A stretch of 64,000 bases of DNA from Bacteroidales bacterium (GTDB lineage Bacteria > Bacteroidota > Bacteroidia > Bacteroidales > VadinHA17): the NCBI GenBank assembly GCA_009877105.1, contig WXFD01000058.1:62001-126000 (forward strand), read 5' to 3'. Positions 43,062 through 51,233 of the stretch are shown here, one piece after another. Made by a program: the position numbers and the translations under genes. Position 1 is the first letter of the stretch; each line of letters opens with the position of its first letter. Below the pieces are notes generated by a model. The model was not told the DNA's origin. It made no database searches and saw nothing but the letters and a program-made list of their open reading frames with translations.

Positions 43062-44266
43062 ATCTTCCTCCCCAGGCTTGCTGCCCTAAGTACCCTCATG
43101 ATATTGCCTCCCCATATCTTGGAAATATCAGCTTTAGAATATCCCCTGCGCAGCAACTCAATTGTAATATTCCGCATTTCTGCAGCTGATTTGCAGCCTT
43201 CAACACTTCCTCCTCCGTCGAAATCGGTTCCAATACCCACAAAATCTATACCTGCCACCTGAACCACATGATCAATATGATCAACGACATCCCTGACGGT
43301 GGCAAGCTTCTCATACTTCTCCTTTATCTTTACGTATTCATTGAACATAAGCTCCTTCTTCTCATCAGAAAGCTTTTCGTATTCTCCGAAGGTATTTCTA
43401 AGTTCTTTCAGCTTTTCTTCAAATTCAGGATTCGGCGCAGGAGTCTTCACATATCCTGAAAGCAGGCATATCTGGACCACGCCACCGTTAGCCTTGAGGG
43501 CCAGAAGCATGTCATCGGTCAGGTTCCTCGGGCTCTCGCAAAGTGCCCTGCAGCACGAGTGTGAAGCTATCACCGGAGCCGTGGATATCTGAAGAACGTC
43601 GTAAAATGCTTTGTCAGAGATATGGGAAACATCAACCATCATTCCCTGGCGGTTCATTTCCCTTACCACCTGCTTTCCCAAATCAGAAAGGCCGTTGTGC
43701 TCGGGTCCGGCCGGATCAGTCGATGAATCACAAATATCATTGTTCCTGGTGTGACAAAGGGTTATATACCTGGCTCCAAGATCATAATACTGACTAATAC
43801 GGGATATGTCATTGCCTATGGGATAACCATTTTCCAGCCCTATGAAAGCCGATAACCTGCCTTTTTTCTTTAATCTGAAAGCATCATCAGCCGTAACTGC
43901 CAACCCTGCCATGTCTGAATTCTTCTCCACATTCTCATGAATCCGTTTAAAAATCTCCAGCGCATTCAGATGTACAACATTGCTCATTGAATCATTTCTG
44001 TGACCCTGAGGGATGAAAACGGCAAAAAATTCTCCATCAAGCGACCCTTCCCTCATCCTTGGAAAATCGACACAACCCTTTTCATTGCGCAATCCCAGGT
44101 CATAACCCGTACGCATCATCTCCATCGGGGTATCACAATGGGTATCTATCGACAGAATCTTCCTGTGGATCCTAACTGCCTTTGACGACAGCCTTTCCTC
44201 CGTGGTGCCGCAGGAAGAACAAACAAGTATAATAAACAACAGACCTGCCAGTTTTCTCATACACAT
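43058..44266 (-). CDS. Membrane dipeptidase (peptidase M19), lipoprotein
   Basis: A 402 aa M19 renal-dipeptidase-type zinc enzyme. From ATG 44264-44266 (MCMRKLAGLLFIILVCSSCG) it is a lipoprotein with lipobox VCSSC; the next ATG at 44258-44260 is equally possible. Zinc and catalytic residues are visible in LSIDTHCDTPMEM (HxD), FIGLENGYPIGND (bridging Glu), ARYITLCHTRNNDICDS, VDVSHISDKAFYDV, PVIASHSCCRAL and VGIGTDFDGGG. Likely degrades dipeptides at the cell surface or periplasm. A -7-like TATCTTTC with TTTG 17 nt upstream precedes it. Confidence 0.92.
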   Translation of the reverse strand: MCMRKLAGLLFIILVCSSCGTTEERLSSKAVRIHRKILSIDTHCDTPMEMMRTGYDLGLRNEKGCVDFPRMREGSLDGEFFAVFIPQGHRNDSMSNVVHLNALEIFKRIHENVEKNSDMAGLAVTADDAFRLKKKGRLSAFIGLENGYPIGNDISRISQYYDLGARYITLCHTRNNDICDSSTDPAGPEHNGLSDLGKQVVREMNRQGMMVDVSHISDKAFYDVLQISTAPVIASHSCCRALCESPRNLTDDMLLALKANGGVVQICLLSGYVKTPAPNPEFEEKLKELRNTFGEYEKLSDEKKELMFNEYVKIKEKYEKLATVRDVVDHIDHVVQVAGIDFVGIGTDFDGGGSVEGCKSAAEMRNITIELLRRGYSKADISKIWGGNIMRVLRAASLGRKI

Positions 44267-44350
44267 ATTGCCCCTTTTAGTTTTGAAAGATAAACAAATT
44301 GAACTTCCGCAAAATAAATTCATTCCTTCAATTAACACTATTTAACATAC

Positions 44351-44503
44351 AAAAGCCCCCGACTTTTAAGCCAGGGGCAACCATGAAAAGAATGGAAAAT
44401 TACTTTTTTGGACAGTAAAAGCATTTTCCGGAGTTTATTATTAAACTTTCTGCAGTATTCCTTAAGCAACTGCCTGACCAGCTTACCTGCTCCCGGTTCA
44501 AAT
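44351..44503 (-). ncRNA. Candidate structured small RNA between dipeptidase and lnt
   Basis: About 153 nt on the minus strand with no ORF, bounded by a -7 box (44510-44517) and a strong intrinsic terminator (44351-44378). Reading 5' to 3', predicted hairpins are GCAGT..ACTGC (12 nt loop), AGTTTA-ATAA-TAAACT (perfect), GGAAAA..TTACT/AGTAA..TTTTCC (asymmetric bulge), then the terminator. No similarity to rnpB, 6S, tmRNA or a riboswitch that I can recognise, although AAGCTGGTCAGGCAGTTGC is faintly reminiscent of an RNase P 5' end. The start is approximate. Confidence 0.5.
44355..44378 (-). terminator. Strong intrinsic terminator (orphan, minus strand)
   Basis: In minus-strand sense GCCCCTGGCT..AGTCGGGGGC forms a 10 bp stem (two G-U pairs) with a 4 nt loop, followed directly by TTTT (44354-44351). 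On the plus strand there is no T tract, so its direction is leftward. No protein gene lies upstream on that strand, which supports a noncoding transcript ending here. Confidence 0.7.
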
Positions 44504-44509
44504 AACATT

Positions 44510-44517
44510 CAAATTTA
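44510..44517 (-). promoter_or_regulatory. -7 box for the candidate small RNA
   Basis: TAAATTTG on the minus strand is an exact match to TAnnTTTG. TTTA 21 nt upstream is a three-of-four -33. Transcription would start around 44503. Confidence 0.45.
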
Positions 44518-44622
44518 TAACTTTTTTTTTGACCTTACTAAACCATTCCGTTTTTAACCTTGGCTATGGCAAAAGGAGTGACTACTTTTATACAATAAAC
44601 CCCGAACAGCAGTAAACATTAA

Positions 44623-46248
44623 ATGAATAAATACGGCCTTTCCGCACTATCAGTTACAGGAGGAATACTCTCAGGACTCGCATGGACCAGCTGGTGTTCG
44701 GGATTGATACTTCTGACTGCCCTTGTCCCCTTCCTTATAATCGAGGACCATATCTACGAGAACCGCAGCAGATTTCCGGGGGATGCTGTATTCATCTATC
44801 TTTTACCCGGCTTTTTAATATTCACGCTTATTGCAATCGGGTGGATCAGGGAAATCGGAATTGCTGTAACTGCTGTCGTAACAATATGTGCTGCCATAAT
44901 GATATCCGTCGTATGGTGGGGTGCCCATAAAGTGAAGACAATAGCGGGTTCCTTTGCAGGGTATCTTTCACTTATCGCATTCTGGCTCCTTCTCGATTTC
45001 CTGTGTCTCCACACAGCCATCCTTTCACCCTGGCTCAATCTTGGCAACGGACTGGCAAAAGACATAACTTTTATCCAATGGTATGAATATACGGGAACCT
45101 CTGGAGGTACGCTGTGGGTCATAATTTCAAACCTTTTCCTCTGGTTCCTGTTCAGGAGCATTAAGCAAAAAAACCGGAGTGCATGGATTCTCCTGCTGGC
45201 ATGGCTGCTGATAATCATAGTCCCGTTCTCAGCTTCCCTTCTGATCTTTGCAAATCTGAAATCAGACAAATCCGATGGTTACGAAGTGGTGGTTGTCCAG
45301 CCAAATTTTGATCCCTATCATGAAAAATATACCATACCCTTTGATGTTCAACTGGAGCGATCCATCAAACTGGCAGAGAAGGCCGCCTCAGATTCCACTG
45401 CCTGGATCATAATGCCAGAAACTGTTGTGGATGATCCAGTGAATGAAGAAATGATCAGTGAGAACAATTATGTCAGCATGCTGAAAAAACTGAATGACAA
45501 ATATCCCCTGGCGGAAATTATTGCCGGAATGGTTACCTGCGTTCCTGATACCCCGGGAAAAAGTCAAGGCTGTAAAGCGGAACAGAAGCAACAAGACGAA
45601 TCCTGCGGAACACATTTCAATTCCGCCCTGAATATCAGTTCTCAAAGGAAGATCGAGATTTATCATAAATCAAAACTTGTTCCCGGATTTGAAAACATAC
45701 CCGTTAAAGGTTTATTCAGATTTGCAAACCGCTTTATGCCTGTGCTTGGAAATGCAAACTGGAGTTATGGTACCCAGAAGAACAGGGCTGTCTTTTCCGG
45801 CTCTGGCAAATATCCGCTGACCGCACCAGTGATCTGCTATGAATCGGTTTTTGGCGAATTTGTCACTGGTTATGTTAAACTTGGTGCGGAAGCTTTATTT
45901 ATAATTACCAACGACGGTTGGTGGAAGGATACAAAAGGATACAGACAGCATCTTTCATACGCATCATTGAGGGCAATTGAAACACGGCGACCGGTGGTGA
46001 GATGTGCCAATACCGGTGTCTCATGCCTTATCAACACCCTGGGTCAGATAACAGAACAAACCGGATGGTGGGAAAGTTCAGTATTAAAGGGGATTGTCTT
46101 TCCGCAACAAAGAATTACATCTTATGTAAAATACGGTGATGTGATTTTAAGATCAGCCGCTTTTATAAGCTTTTTTATCCTGCTTTGGACCTTCTTGATC
46201 TCCCGGATACGGAAGAAAATCAAACCACCTGCCACCTGGGGATGTTAA
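44623..46248 (+). CDS. lnt: Apolipoprotein N-acyltransferase
   Basis: Lnt adds the third acyl chain to lipoproteins in the inner membrane. The 541 aa protein has about six N-terminal membrane segments (residues 5-205, e.g. WTSWCSGLILLTALVPFLII, AVTAVVTICAAIMISVVWWGA). A nitrilase domain follows (about 225-510) with the triad: Glu in WIIMPETVVDD, Lys in YHKSKLVPGFE and Cys in APVICYESVFGEF. One last membrane segment lies near the C-terminus. The window encodes several lipoproteins it could process (GldD, the MORN lipoprotein, the M19 dipeptidase). An ATG start at 44623 is used. Confidence 0.93.
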   Translation: MNKYGLSALSVTGGILSGLAWTSWCSGLILLTALVPFLIIEDHIYENRSRFPGDAVFIYLLPGFLIFTLIAIGWIREIGIAVTAVVTICAAIMISVVWWGAHKVKTIAGSFAGYLSLIAFWLLLDFLCLHTAILSPWLNLGNGLAKDITFIQWYEYTGTSGGTLWVIISNLFLWFLFRSIKQKNRSAWILLLAWLLIIIVPFSASLLIFANLKSDKSDGYEVVVVQPNFDPYHEKYTIPFDVQLERSIKLAEKAASDSTAWIIMPETVVDDPVNEEMISENNYVSMLKKLNDKYPLAEIIAGMVTCVPDTPGKSQGCKAEQKQQDESCGTHFNSALNISSQRKIEIYHKSKLVPGFENIPVKGLFRFANRFMPVLGNANWSYGTQKNRAVFSGSGKYPLTAPVICYESVFGEFVTGYVKLGAEALFIITNDGWWKDTKGYRQHLSYASLRAIETRRPVVRCANTGVSCLINTLGQITEQTGWWESSVLKGIVFPQQRITSYVKYGDVILRSAAFISFFILLWTFLISRIRKKIKPPATWGC

Positions 46249-46324
46249 GCTGGTCCAAAAATTGACCGGAAAGCATTCCTTTCAGGCAACAAGAGGAACA
46301 ATTTCTTAAAGCCGGATGTTCAGT

Positions 46325-48316
46325 TCAGTTTTGTTTTGCCTTAAACAATCTGAATCCTTCATCGAGCCAGGCTTTGTACTCATTTATGTTGAGATTGGTG
46401 GGCATCGGGTCGTTAAGCGGGTTCCCTTCATGATCAGTTATTACATACAGGGGGAGTGCATTTGTTTTAAACTTTCTGATCTCAAGGTCCTCATTGATCT
46501 TGCCTATCGTTTTCTTTACCTTTCCGTCTATCCCGGAAGTGATCCATTCATTTTCAGGAAGCTGGGTTCTGTCATCAACGTATAATGCCACGATGACAAA
46601 ATTGTCTCTCAGCCGCTGAAGAACTTCAGGATCTGACCATACCTTAGCTTCCATGTTCTTGCAGTTTGCGCAGGCATGCCCCTTGAAATCAAGCAATACA
46701 GGCTTGCCTTGCTGGCTTGCACAAGTCAATCCCTGCTCGAAGTCGAAATATCCGTTCAGGCCTAAAGGCATATCAAATATGTCCCCATGCTTTACATCGG
46801 AACAAGGGCCATTGGAAAAAACTGGTACCTGCCTGCCTGCAGGTTCCGCAATATTGCCCACAGTTCCAAGATGTCTGAATTCCGACGTCTGCGGAGAAGG
46901 AAGGAGGGATGAAAGGCCTTTAAGCGGCGCTCCGAAAAGCCCGGGTATAAGGTATATCACAAAAGAAAATACGGCTATTACAAGGAAGAGTCTGAAGATT
47001 CCCAGGTGCGGGGTATCGGCATCGTGGGGAAATTTAATTTTGCCAAGAAGATAAAACCCGAGGAGTGAGAAGATCACGATCCAGATAGCAAGATACACAT
47101 CCCTGGTAAGTATCCTGAGATTGTAAACGCTGTCAATGGTCATCAGGAATTTCAGGCTGAAAGCGAGCATAATAAAGGCGAGAAATACTTTTACCGAGTT
47201 AAGCCAGCCGCCCGATTTAGGCAACCTGCTCATCATTGACGGGAACAATGCAAAAACGGTGAAGGGAAGCGCAAACGCAAGTCCAAATCCACTCATCCCA
47301 ATAGTGGGACGAAGCCAGTCACCGGTAGCAGCTTCAACCAGGAGGACTCCGATTATTGGTCCGGTACAGGAGAACGAAACGATAACGGTTGTAAGTCCCA
47401 TGAAAAATGAAGCCAGTAATCCTCTCCTGTCAACCTTTGAGTCTGCCCCAGTTACCCATCTGTTCGGCAGGACAATCTCAAAAGCACCGAAGAAGGAAAT
47501 TGCGAACAGAATAAAAAGTACAAAAAATATCAGGTTGGGTATCCAATGGGTGCTGAGCGTATTGGCGAAACCTGCTCCTGCGCTTGTCAGTGATACGATA
47601 ATCCCCAGCAGCGAATAAATAAGCAGAATGGACAATCCAAAAATTATTGCCTTGATCACCGACTGTACCCTGTTTTCAGAACCCCGGGAAAAAAATGCAA
47701 CAGTAATTGGTATCATTGGAAAAACGCATGGGGTCAATATTCCGGCAAAGCCGGCCAGGACTGATATCAGGAAAAATTTCAGCAATCCGCTTCCCGGTCC
47801 GGCAGGCCTGCCGGTGCCAGAAGTCCCGGCAGCAGCACTACTTCCGGGAAAAGATACAGGTGAGCCGATCCGGATACTGAATTCAACATCTTTAGGCGGC
47901 GAGCAGGCGGATTTATTGCACGACATGTAATTTACTGTGCCACTGACCGTGAATGCAGGCTCTTCAGAATAGACAGTCTGCCTGAACTCAGCCCTGTTAC
48001 TGAAGGACTTTATCCTGAAACCAAAAGCCTCATCAAAAAGATCTTCAGGTTTTGTGACCTCGAAAACACTATCCTCAAGCTTATAGCCGGGCATGGTGTC
48101 AAAAATGAACGAAGTTGGTATGGGGCCGTTTTCGGGAACATCCATGGAATAAATATGGGAGCCTTCCTCAATGGTGGCCGCGAAAATCAAATCGTACCTG
48201 TTATTTCCTTTTTTTTCATAACTGAACTCCCATGATACAGGATCATAAATCTGAGCTGACAACCCGCGACTTAAAATCACAAGCAGGAATAAAAGGAATT
48301 GCAGTTTTCTGTTCAT
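46325..48316 (-). CDS. dsbD: Thiol:disulfide interchange protein DsbD
   Basis: DsbD carries electrons from thioredoxin across the inner membrane. Starting at ATG 48314-48316 (MNRKLQFLL), 663 aa. Domains: signal peptide (about 1-20), periplasmic alpha domain (about 25-140, NYMSCNKSACSPPKDVEF), eight-helix CcdA-like core (about 180-465) with its cysteine pair in GILTPCVFPMIPITVAFF and FSCTGPIIGVLLVEA, and a C-terminal thioredoxin domain with CANC in FKGHACANCKNMEAKVW. All key cysteines are present. It may supply reducing power for periplasmic or outer-membrane protein folding. Single gene. Confidence 0.93.
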   Translation of the reverse strand: MNRKLQFLLFLLVILSRGLSAQIYDPVSWEFSYEKKGNNRYDLIFAATIEEGSHIYSMDVPENGPIPTSFIFDTMPGYKLEDSVFEVTKPEDLFDEAFGFRIKSFSNRAEFRQTVYSEEPAFTVSGTVNYMSCNKSACSPPKDVEFSIRIGSPVSFPGSSAAAGTSGTGRPAGPGSGLLKFFLISVLAGFAGILTPCVFPMIPITVAFFSRGSENRVQSVIKAIIFGLSILLIYSLLGIIVSLTSAGAGFANTLSTHWIPNLIFFVLFILFAISFFGAFEIVLPNRWVTGADSKVDRRGLLASFFMGLTTVIVSFSCTGPIIGVLLVEAATGDWLRPTIGMSGFGLAFALPFTVFALFPSMMSRLPKSGGWLNSVKVFLAFIMLAFSLKFLMTIDSVYNLRILTRDVYLAIWIVIFSLLGFYLLGKIKFPHDADTPHLGIFRLFLVIAVFSFVIYLIPGLFGAPLKGLSSLLPSPQTSEFRHLGTVGNIAEPAGRQVPVFSNGPCSDVKHGDIFDMPLGLNGYFDFEQGLTCASQQGKPVLLDFKGHACANCKNMEAKVWSDPEVLQRLRDNFVIVALYVDDRTQLPENEWITSGIDGKVKKTIGKINEDLEIRKFKTNALPLYVITDHEGNPLNDPMPTNLNINEYKAWLDEGFRLFKAKQN

Positions 48317-48399
48317 ATCGGGCATTATTATTTTGCTAAAACATAAATTCTGCAAGATCAACGATAAACCCCGTTAAAAGTTCAAATACAGGTTTATTG

Positions 48400-49959
48400 T
48401 CAGGCAAGGTCTATTTCATTGCCTTCCCTGTCGTAAAAATGATATTCCAGTGCGTGGTATGAGGTAGCTGCCTGGATCTTTATCAGTATTTTGTATTTCA
48501 GGTTCCATTTCCTGTAAATGGGGAAAAATCCGCAACGCAGGTAGGCTGCAACGAATGGATGCACATTCAGAATGATTTTCCGGGTCTTGATGCGTTCAAC
48601 GATAAAGGAAAGAGCCCTTTCAATCTCATCAACAAACAGAATTGAAGGCCGGCTTTTTCCGGTTCCCTGGCACGACGGGCACTTTTCGTCGGTTACAATA
48701 TTCATTTCGGGGCGGACCCTCTGGCGTGTTATCTGCATTAGCCCGAATTTGGAAAGAGGAAGGATATTATGCTTGGTCCGGTCGTTAGCCATGACTTCCT
48801 TCATCCTGTCAAAGAGAAGCTGCTTGTTCTCTGATGACTGCATATCAATAAAATCGACGACAATAATACCGCCCATATCCCTTAACCTGAGCTGCCGGGC
48901 TATCTCCCGTGCAGCCTCCATGTTCACTTCCAGGGCATTCGATTCCTGGTCATTACCTGACCGGGACCTGTTGCCGCTGTTAACGTCAATAACATGAAAT
49001 GCCTCGGTATGCTCAATGATCAGATATGCTCCGTGTTTAAATGATACCGTTTTTCCAAACAGTGCCTTTATCTGCTTGTTAACGCCAAAATGATCGAATA
49101 TCGGTATGGTACCCTTGTATAATTTGACTATCTTCTCCTTCTCGGGTGCAATTTCCCTGATGTAATTCCTGATATCATCAGCAAGCGAATGATCGTTGAT
49201 ATGAATGCTGTTGAATGTCACATTCAGCATATCCCTGAGGATGGTTGAGGTCCTGTTCATTTCACCAATGAACAGCCTGGGAGATTTTGTAACTTTCCTG
49301 AGTGCAGTGAATGCAGATTCCCACTTTTTTACCAGTTCCTTCAGTTCAGCGTCAAGAACATCTACCTTCCTGCCTTCGGCGACAGTCCTGACTATAACTC
49401 CGTAATTTTTAGGCTTGATACTATGAACCAGTGTCTTGAGACGGTTTTTCTCCTCAGTGCTTTCAATTTTTGATGATATGGATACCTTGTCGGAAAAGGG
49501 GATCAATACCAGGTTCCTTCCGGCTATTGATATTTCAGAGGCCAGCCTGGGTCCTTTGGTGGAAATAGGTTCTTTGGTTATCTGCACAATAACAGTCTGC
49601 CCGGGGGAAAGTACATCAGTGATACGGCCATCTTTGTCTATGTCTTCCTCCAGCTTGAATTTGTGAACCGGACTGATACGTCCGTGACGCTGAACAGCTG
49701 TAAGAAAATATTTATGCTGTGATCTGAACTGGGCCCCCAGATCGAGATAATGAAGAAATGCATCCCGTTCATAACCCACGTTGATAAATGCCGCATTCAG
49801 ACCAGGCATTATTTTCTTTACCCTGCCCAGATAAATATCGCCAACCGAGAATTTAATGTTCCTCTTTTCCTTATTTAATTCAATCAGCTGCTTGTCTTCA
49901 AGTAAAGCCAAAGATACTTCCGATTCTCCAACATCGATAATTAAATCCTTGTTTCCCAC
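48400..49959 (-). CDS. rng: Ribonuclease G/E
   Basis: A 519 aa endoribonuclease of the RNase E/G family for rRNA maturation and mRNA decay. An S1 domain at about 38-125 (GDIYLGRVKKIMPGLNAAFINVG) is followed by the DNase I-like domain with metal-binding Asp residues in HVIDVNSGNRS and IVVDFIDMQ, and the zinc-link CPSCQGTGKS (C-x-x-C). There is no long RNase E scaffold. The start is GTG at 49957-49959, with no in-frame ATG near. It follows the small COX24-like gene and HU on the same strand. Confidence 0.94.
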   Translation of the reverse strand: MGNKDLIIDVGESEVSLALLEDKQLIELNKEKRNIKFSVGDIYLGRVKKIMPGLNAAFINVGYERDAFLHYLDLGAQFRSQHKYFLTAVQRHGRISPVHKFKLEEDIDKDGRITDVLSPGQTVIVQITKEPISTKGPRLASEISIAGRNLVLIPFSDKVSISSKIESTEEKNRLKTLVHSIKPKNYGVIVRTVAEGRKVDVLDAELKELVKKWESAFTALRKVTKSPRLFIGEMNRTSTILRDMLNVTFNSIHINDHSLADDIRNYIREIAPEKEKIVKLYKGTIPIFDHFGVNKQIKALFGKTVSFKHGAYLIIEHTEAFHVIDVNSGNRSRSGNDQESNALEVNMEAAREIARQLRLRDMGGIIVVDFIDMQSSENKQLLFDRMKEVMANDRTKHNILPLSKFGLMQITRQRVRPEMNIVTDEKCPSCQGTGKSRPSILFVDEIERALSFIVERIKTRKIILNVHPFVAAYLRCGFFPIYRKWNLKYKILIKIQAATSYHALEYHFYDREGNEIDLA

Positions 49960-50076
49960 GTCACTACATTGATCTGTGCCAATACAACATTACCCCCAAT
50001 TCACAATACGAAAATAAACCTAAAGATCGAAAGACCTTTAGGTTTAAAATTTAGATCCTGACTACCTTGCAATCTG

Positions 50077-50166
50077 TTATTTCTTCTTGTGCCTGTTCTT
50101 TCTAAGGCGTTTTTTCCTCTTATGGGTAGCCATTTTATGTCTTTTCCTTTTTTTTCCGCTTGGCAT
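50077..50166 (-). CDS. Small basic COX24/AURKAIP1-type protein (bS22/mS38-like)
   Basis: A 29 aa protein, too short for usual gene-calling cutoffs. It starts with ATG at 50164-50166 and reads MPSGKKRKRHKMATHKR... with 18 of 29 residues Lys, Arg or His and a stop at 50077. The KxxKMxxHKRKKRLRKNRHKKK pattern is that of the AURKAIP1/COX24 family, whose members are mS38 in mitoribosomes and bS22 in mycobacteria, both small-subunit ribosomal proteins. It lies 6 nt after HU and before rng, apparently one operon, which fits a translation or RNA role. Annotators often miss it. Confidence 0.75.
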   Translation of the reverse strand: MPSGKKRKRHKMATHKRKKRLRKNRHKKK

Positions 50167-50172
50167 GGAGAA

Positions 50173-50460
50173 TTACTTCTTTACGTGAGATTTGACTTTA
50201 TTGATAAATGATTTTGCCGGTTTGAAAGCAGGGATATTGTGGGCTGGAATTATGATGGTTGTATTCTTTGAAATATTCCTTGCGGTCTTTTTTGCTCTCT
50301 TCTTGATAATAAAGCTACCGAATCCTCTCAGGTAAACGTTATTTCCAGCTACCATGGATTGCTTAATAGTGTCCATAAAGGCCTCCACAGTCTTTTGGAC
50401 TGTAACCTTCTCAATACCAGTGTTTTTGGCAATTTCATTAACAATGTCTGCTTTAGTCAT
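50173..50460 (-). CDS. HU-family DNA-binding protein
   Basis: A 95 aa HU/IHF-type nucleoid protein: MTKADIVNEIAKNTGIEKVTVQKTVEAF forms the helical dimerisation part, and NVYLRGFGSFIIKKRAKKTARNI gives the beta arm base with the GFGSF signature and basic residues. IPAHNIPAFKPAKSFINKV is the conserved tail (proline at the arm tip followed by F-K-P-x-K). It bends DNA nonspecifically. Starts the HU-COX24-rng unit; a -7 box lies 55 nt upstream. Confidence 0.95.
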   Translation of the reverse strand: MTKADIVNEIAKNTGIEKVTVQKTVEAFMDTIKQSMVAGNNVYLRGFGSFIIKKRAKKTARNISKNTTIIIPAHNIPAFKPAKSFINKVKSHVKK

Positions 50461-50788
50461 TTTCGTGAAGTTTAAAATTCAACAAATTATTTTGAGTCAT
50501 TTTTTTCAACCCTGCAAATATAAAAATATTATTTGTTTAATTTGAAACACTTACAGAATAAATTTTTTCCTGTGTCTTTTATTATTGCTTAAATCACAAT
50601 GATATAGAAAATCTCCGTCAACCGGTAATAAATTTCCCCAGAAATAGCCACCATCGTCTTGTCGCCCTGACAATTTGTCTTACATAATACTGAACCTGAA
50701 TGTTTTGTCTTAATACCTGTCGGCGATTGCAGCATGTTTTATTTTTTATAACTTTACAACTGCATTTTAAAATTTAAAACAGGGCAAC
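50461..50788. other. Gap between HU and ssb genes
   Basis: These 328 bp hold the HU promoter on the left, a small palindrome GACAATTTGTC (50669-50679), and upstream of ssb a TTG and TAACTTTA 19 nt apart (near 50727-50755). No ORF or trace of mutY is visible, though mutY often stands between HU/rng and ssb-gldE in Bacteroidetes. Confidence 0.5.
50515..50522 (-). promoter_or_regulatory. -7 box for HU-COX24-rng
   Basis: TATATTTG on the minus strand matches the -7 consensus; TTTC 21 nt further upstream is a three-of-four -33. The leader to the HU ATG would be about 47 nt. Confidence 0.5.
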
Positions 50789-51232
50789 ATGTCATTAAAT
50801 AAGGTGATTCTTGTAGGGAATGCCGGAAAGGATCCTGTGGTGCGATACTTCGACAAAGGTGTGGCAAAGGCGACTTTTCCTCTTGCCACAAGTGAATCAT
50901 ACATAAATCAGCAGGGTGAGACAATAACCTCAACGGAATGGCACAATATTGTTTTGTGGAGGGCACTTGCCGAAGTTGCAGAAAAAACAGTCAAAAAGGG
51001 ATCGCAGGTATATATCGTTGGCAAGATAAAGACCAGGTCTTATGTTGACAAGGATGGAAATAACAAATACATAACGGAAATACTTGCCGACACACTGATG
51101 GTGCTCGACAAGAAACCGGTATCTGGCCAGCCGTTCAGCCAGGCTGACCAGGTCAGGGAAGTATCGGGCCAGGAGAGCAATGAGCCTCCCGCTGCTTATC
51201 AGCCTCTGCCTGAGGATGATCTTCCGTTCTGA
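50789..51232 (+). CDS. ssb: Single-stranded DNA-binding protein
   Basis: A 147 aa SSB: OB fold at residues 1-105 (LNKVILVGNAGKDPVVRYFD, TEWHNIVLWRALAEVAEKTVKKGSQVYIVGKIKTRSY) and a flexible linker ending in the acidic interaction tip EDDLPF. The linker is short and proline-containing. It is the first gene of the ssb-gldE-gldD unit; gldE begins one base after its stop. Confidence 0.96.
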   Translation: MSLNKVILVGNAGKDPVVRYFDKGVAKATFPLATSESYINQQGETITSTEWHNIVLWRALAEVAEKTVKKGSQVYIVGKIKTRSYVDKDGNNKYITEILADTLMVLDKKPVSGQPFSQADQVREVSGQESNEPPAAYQPLPEDDLPF

Positions 51233-51233
51233 C

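Larger units (their letters stand above)
44267..44622. other. Gap between dipeptidase and lnt genes
   Basis: These 356 bp contain the dipeptidase promoter (about 44280-44310), the candidate small RNA and its terminator (44351-44503), that RNA's promoter, and the upstream region of lnt with TAACCTTG, one base off the -7 consensus. No protein-coding frame is credible. Confidence 0.6.

Noticed and set aside
44351..44503. RNase P RNA or 6S RNA as the identity of the orphan RNA
   Set aside because: The faint AAGCTGGTCAGGCAGTTGC likeness to the RNase P 5' end is not followed by the universal GAGGAAAGTCCGGGC-type core, and the length is too short. The 6S central bubble is not evident either.
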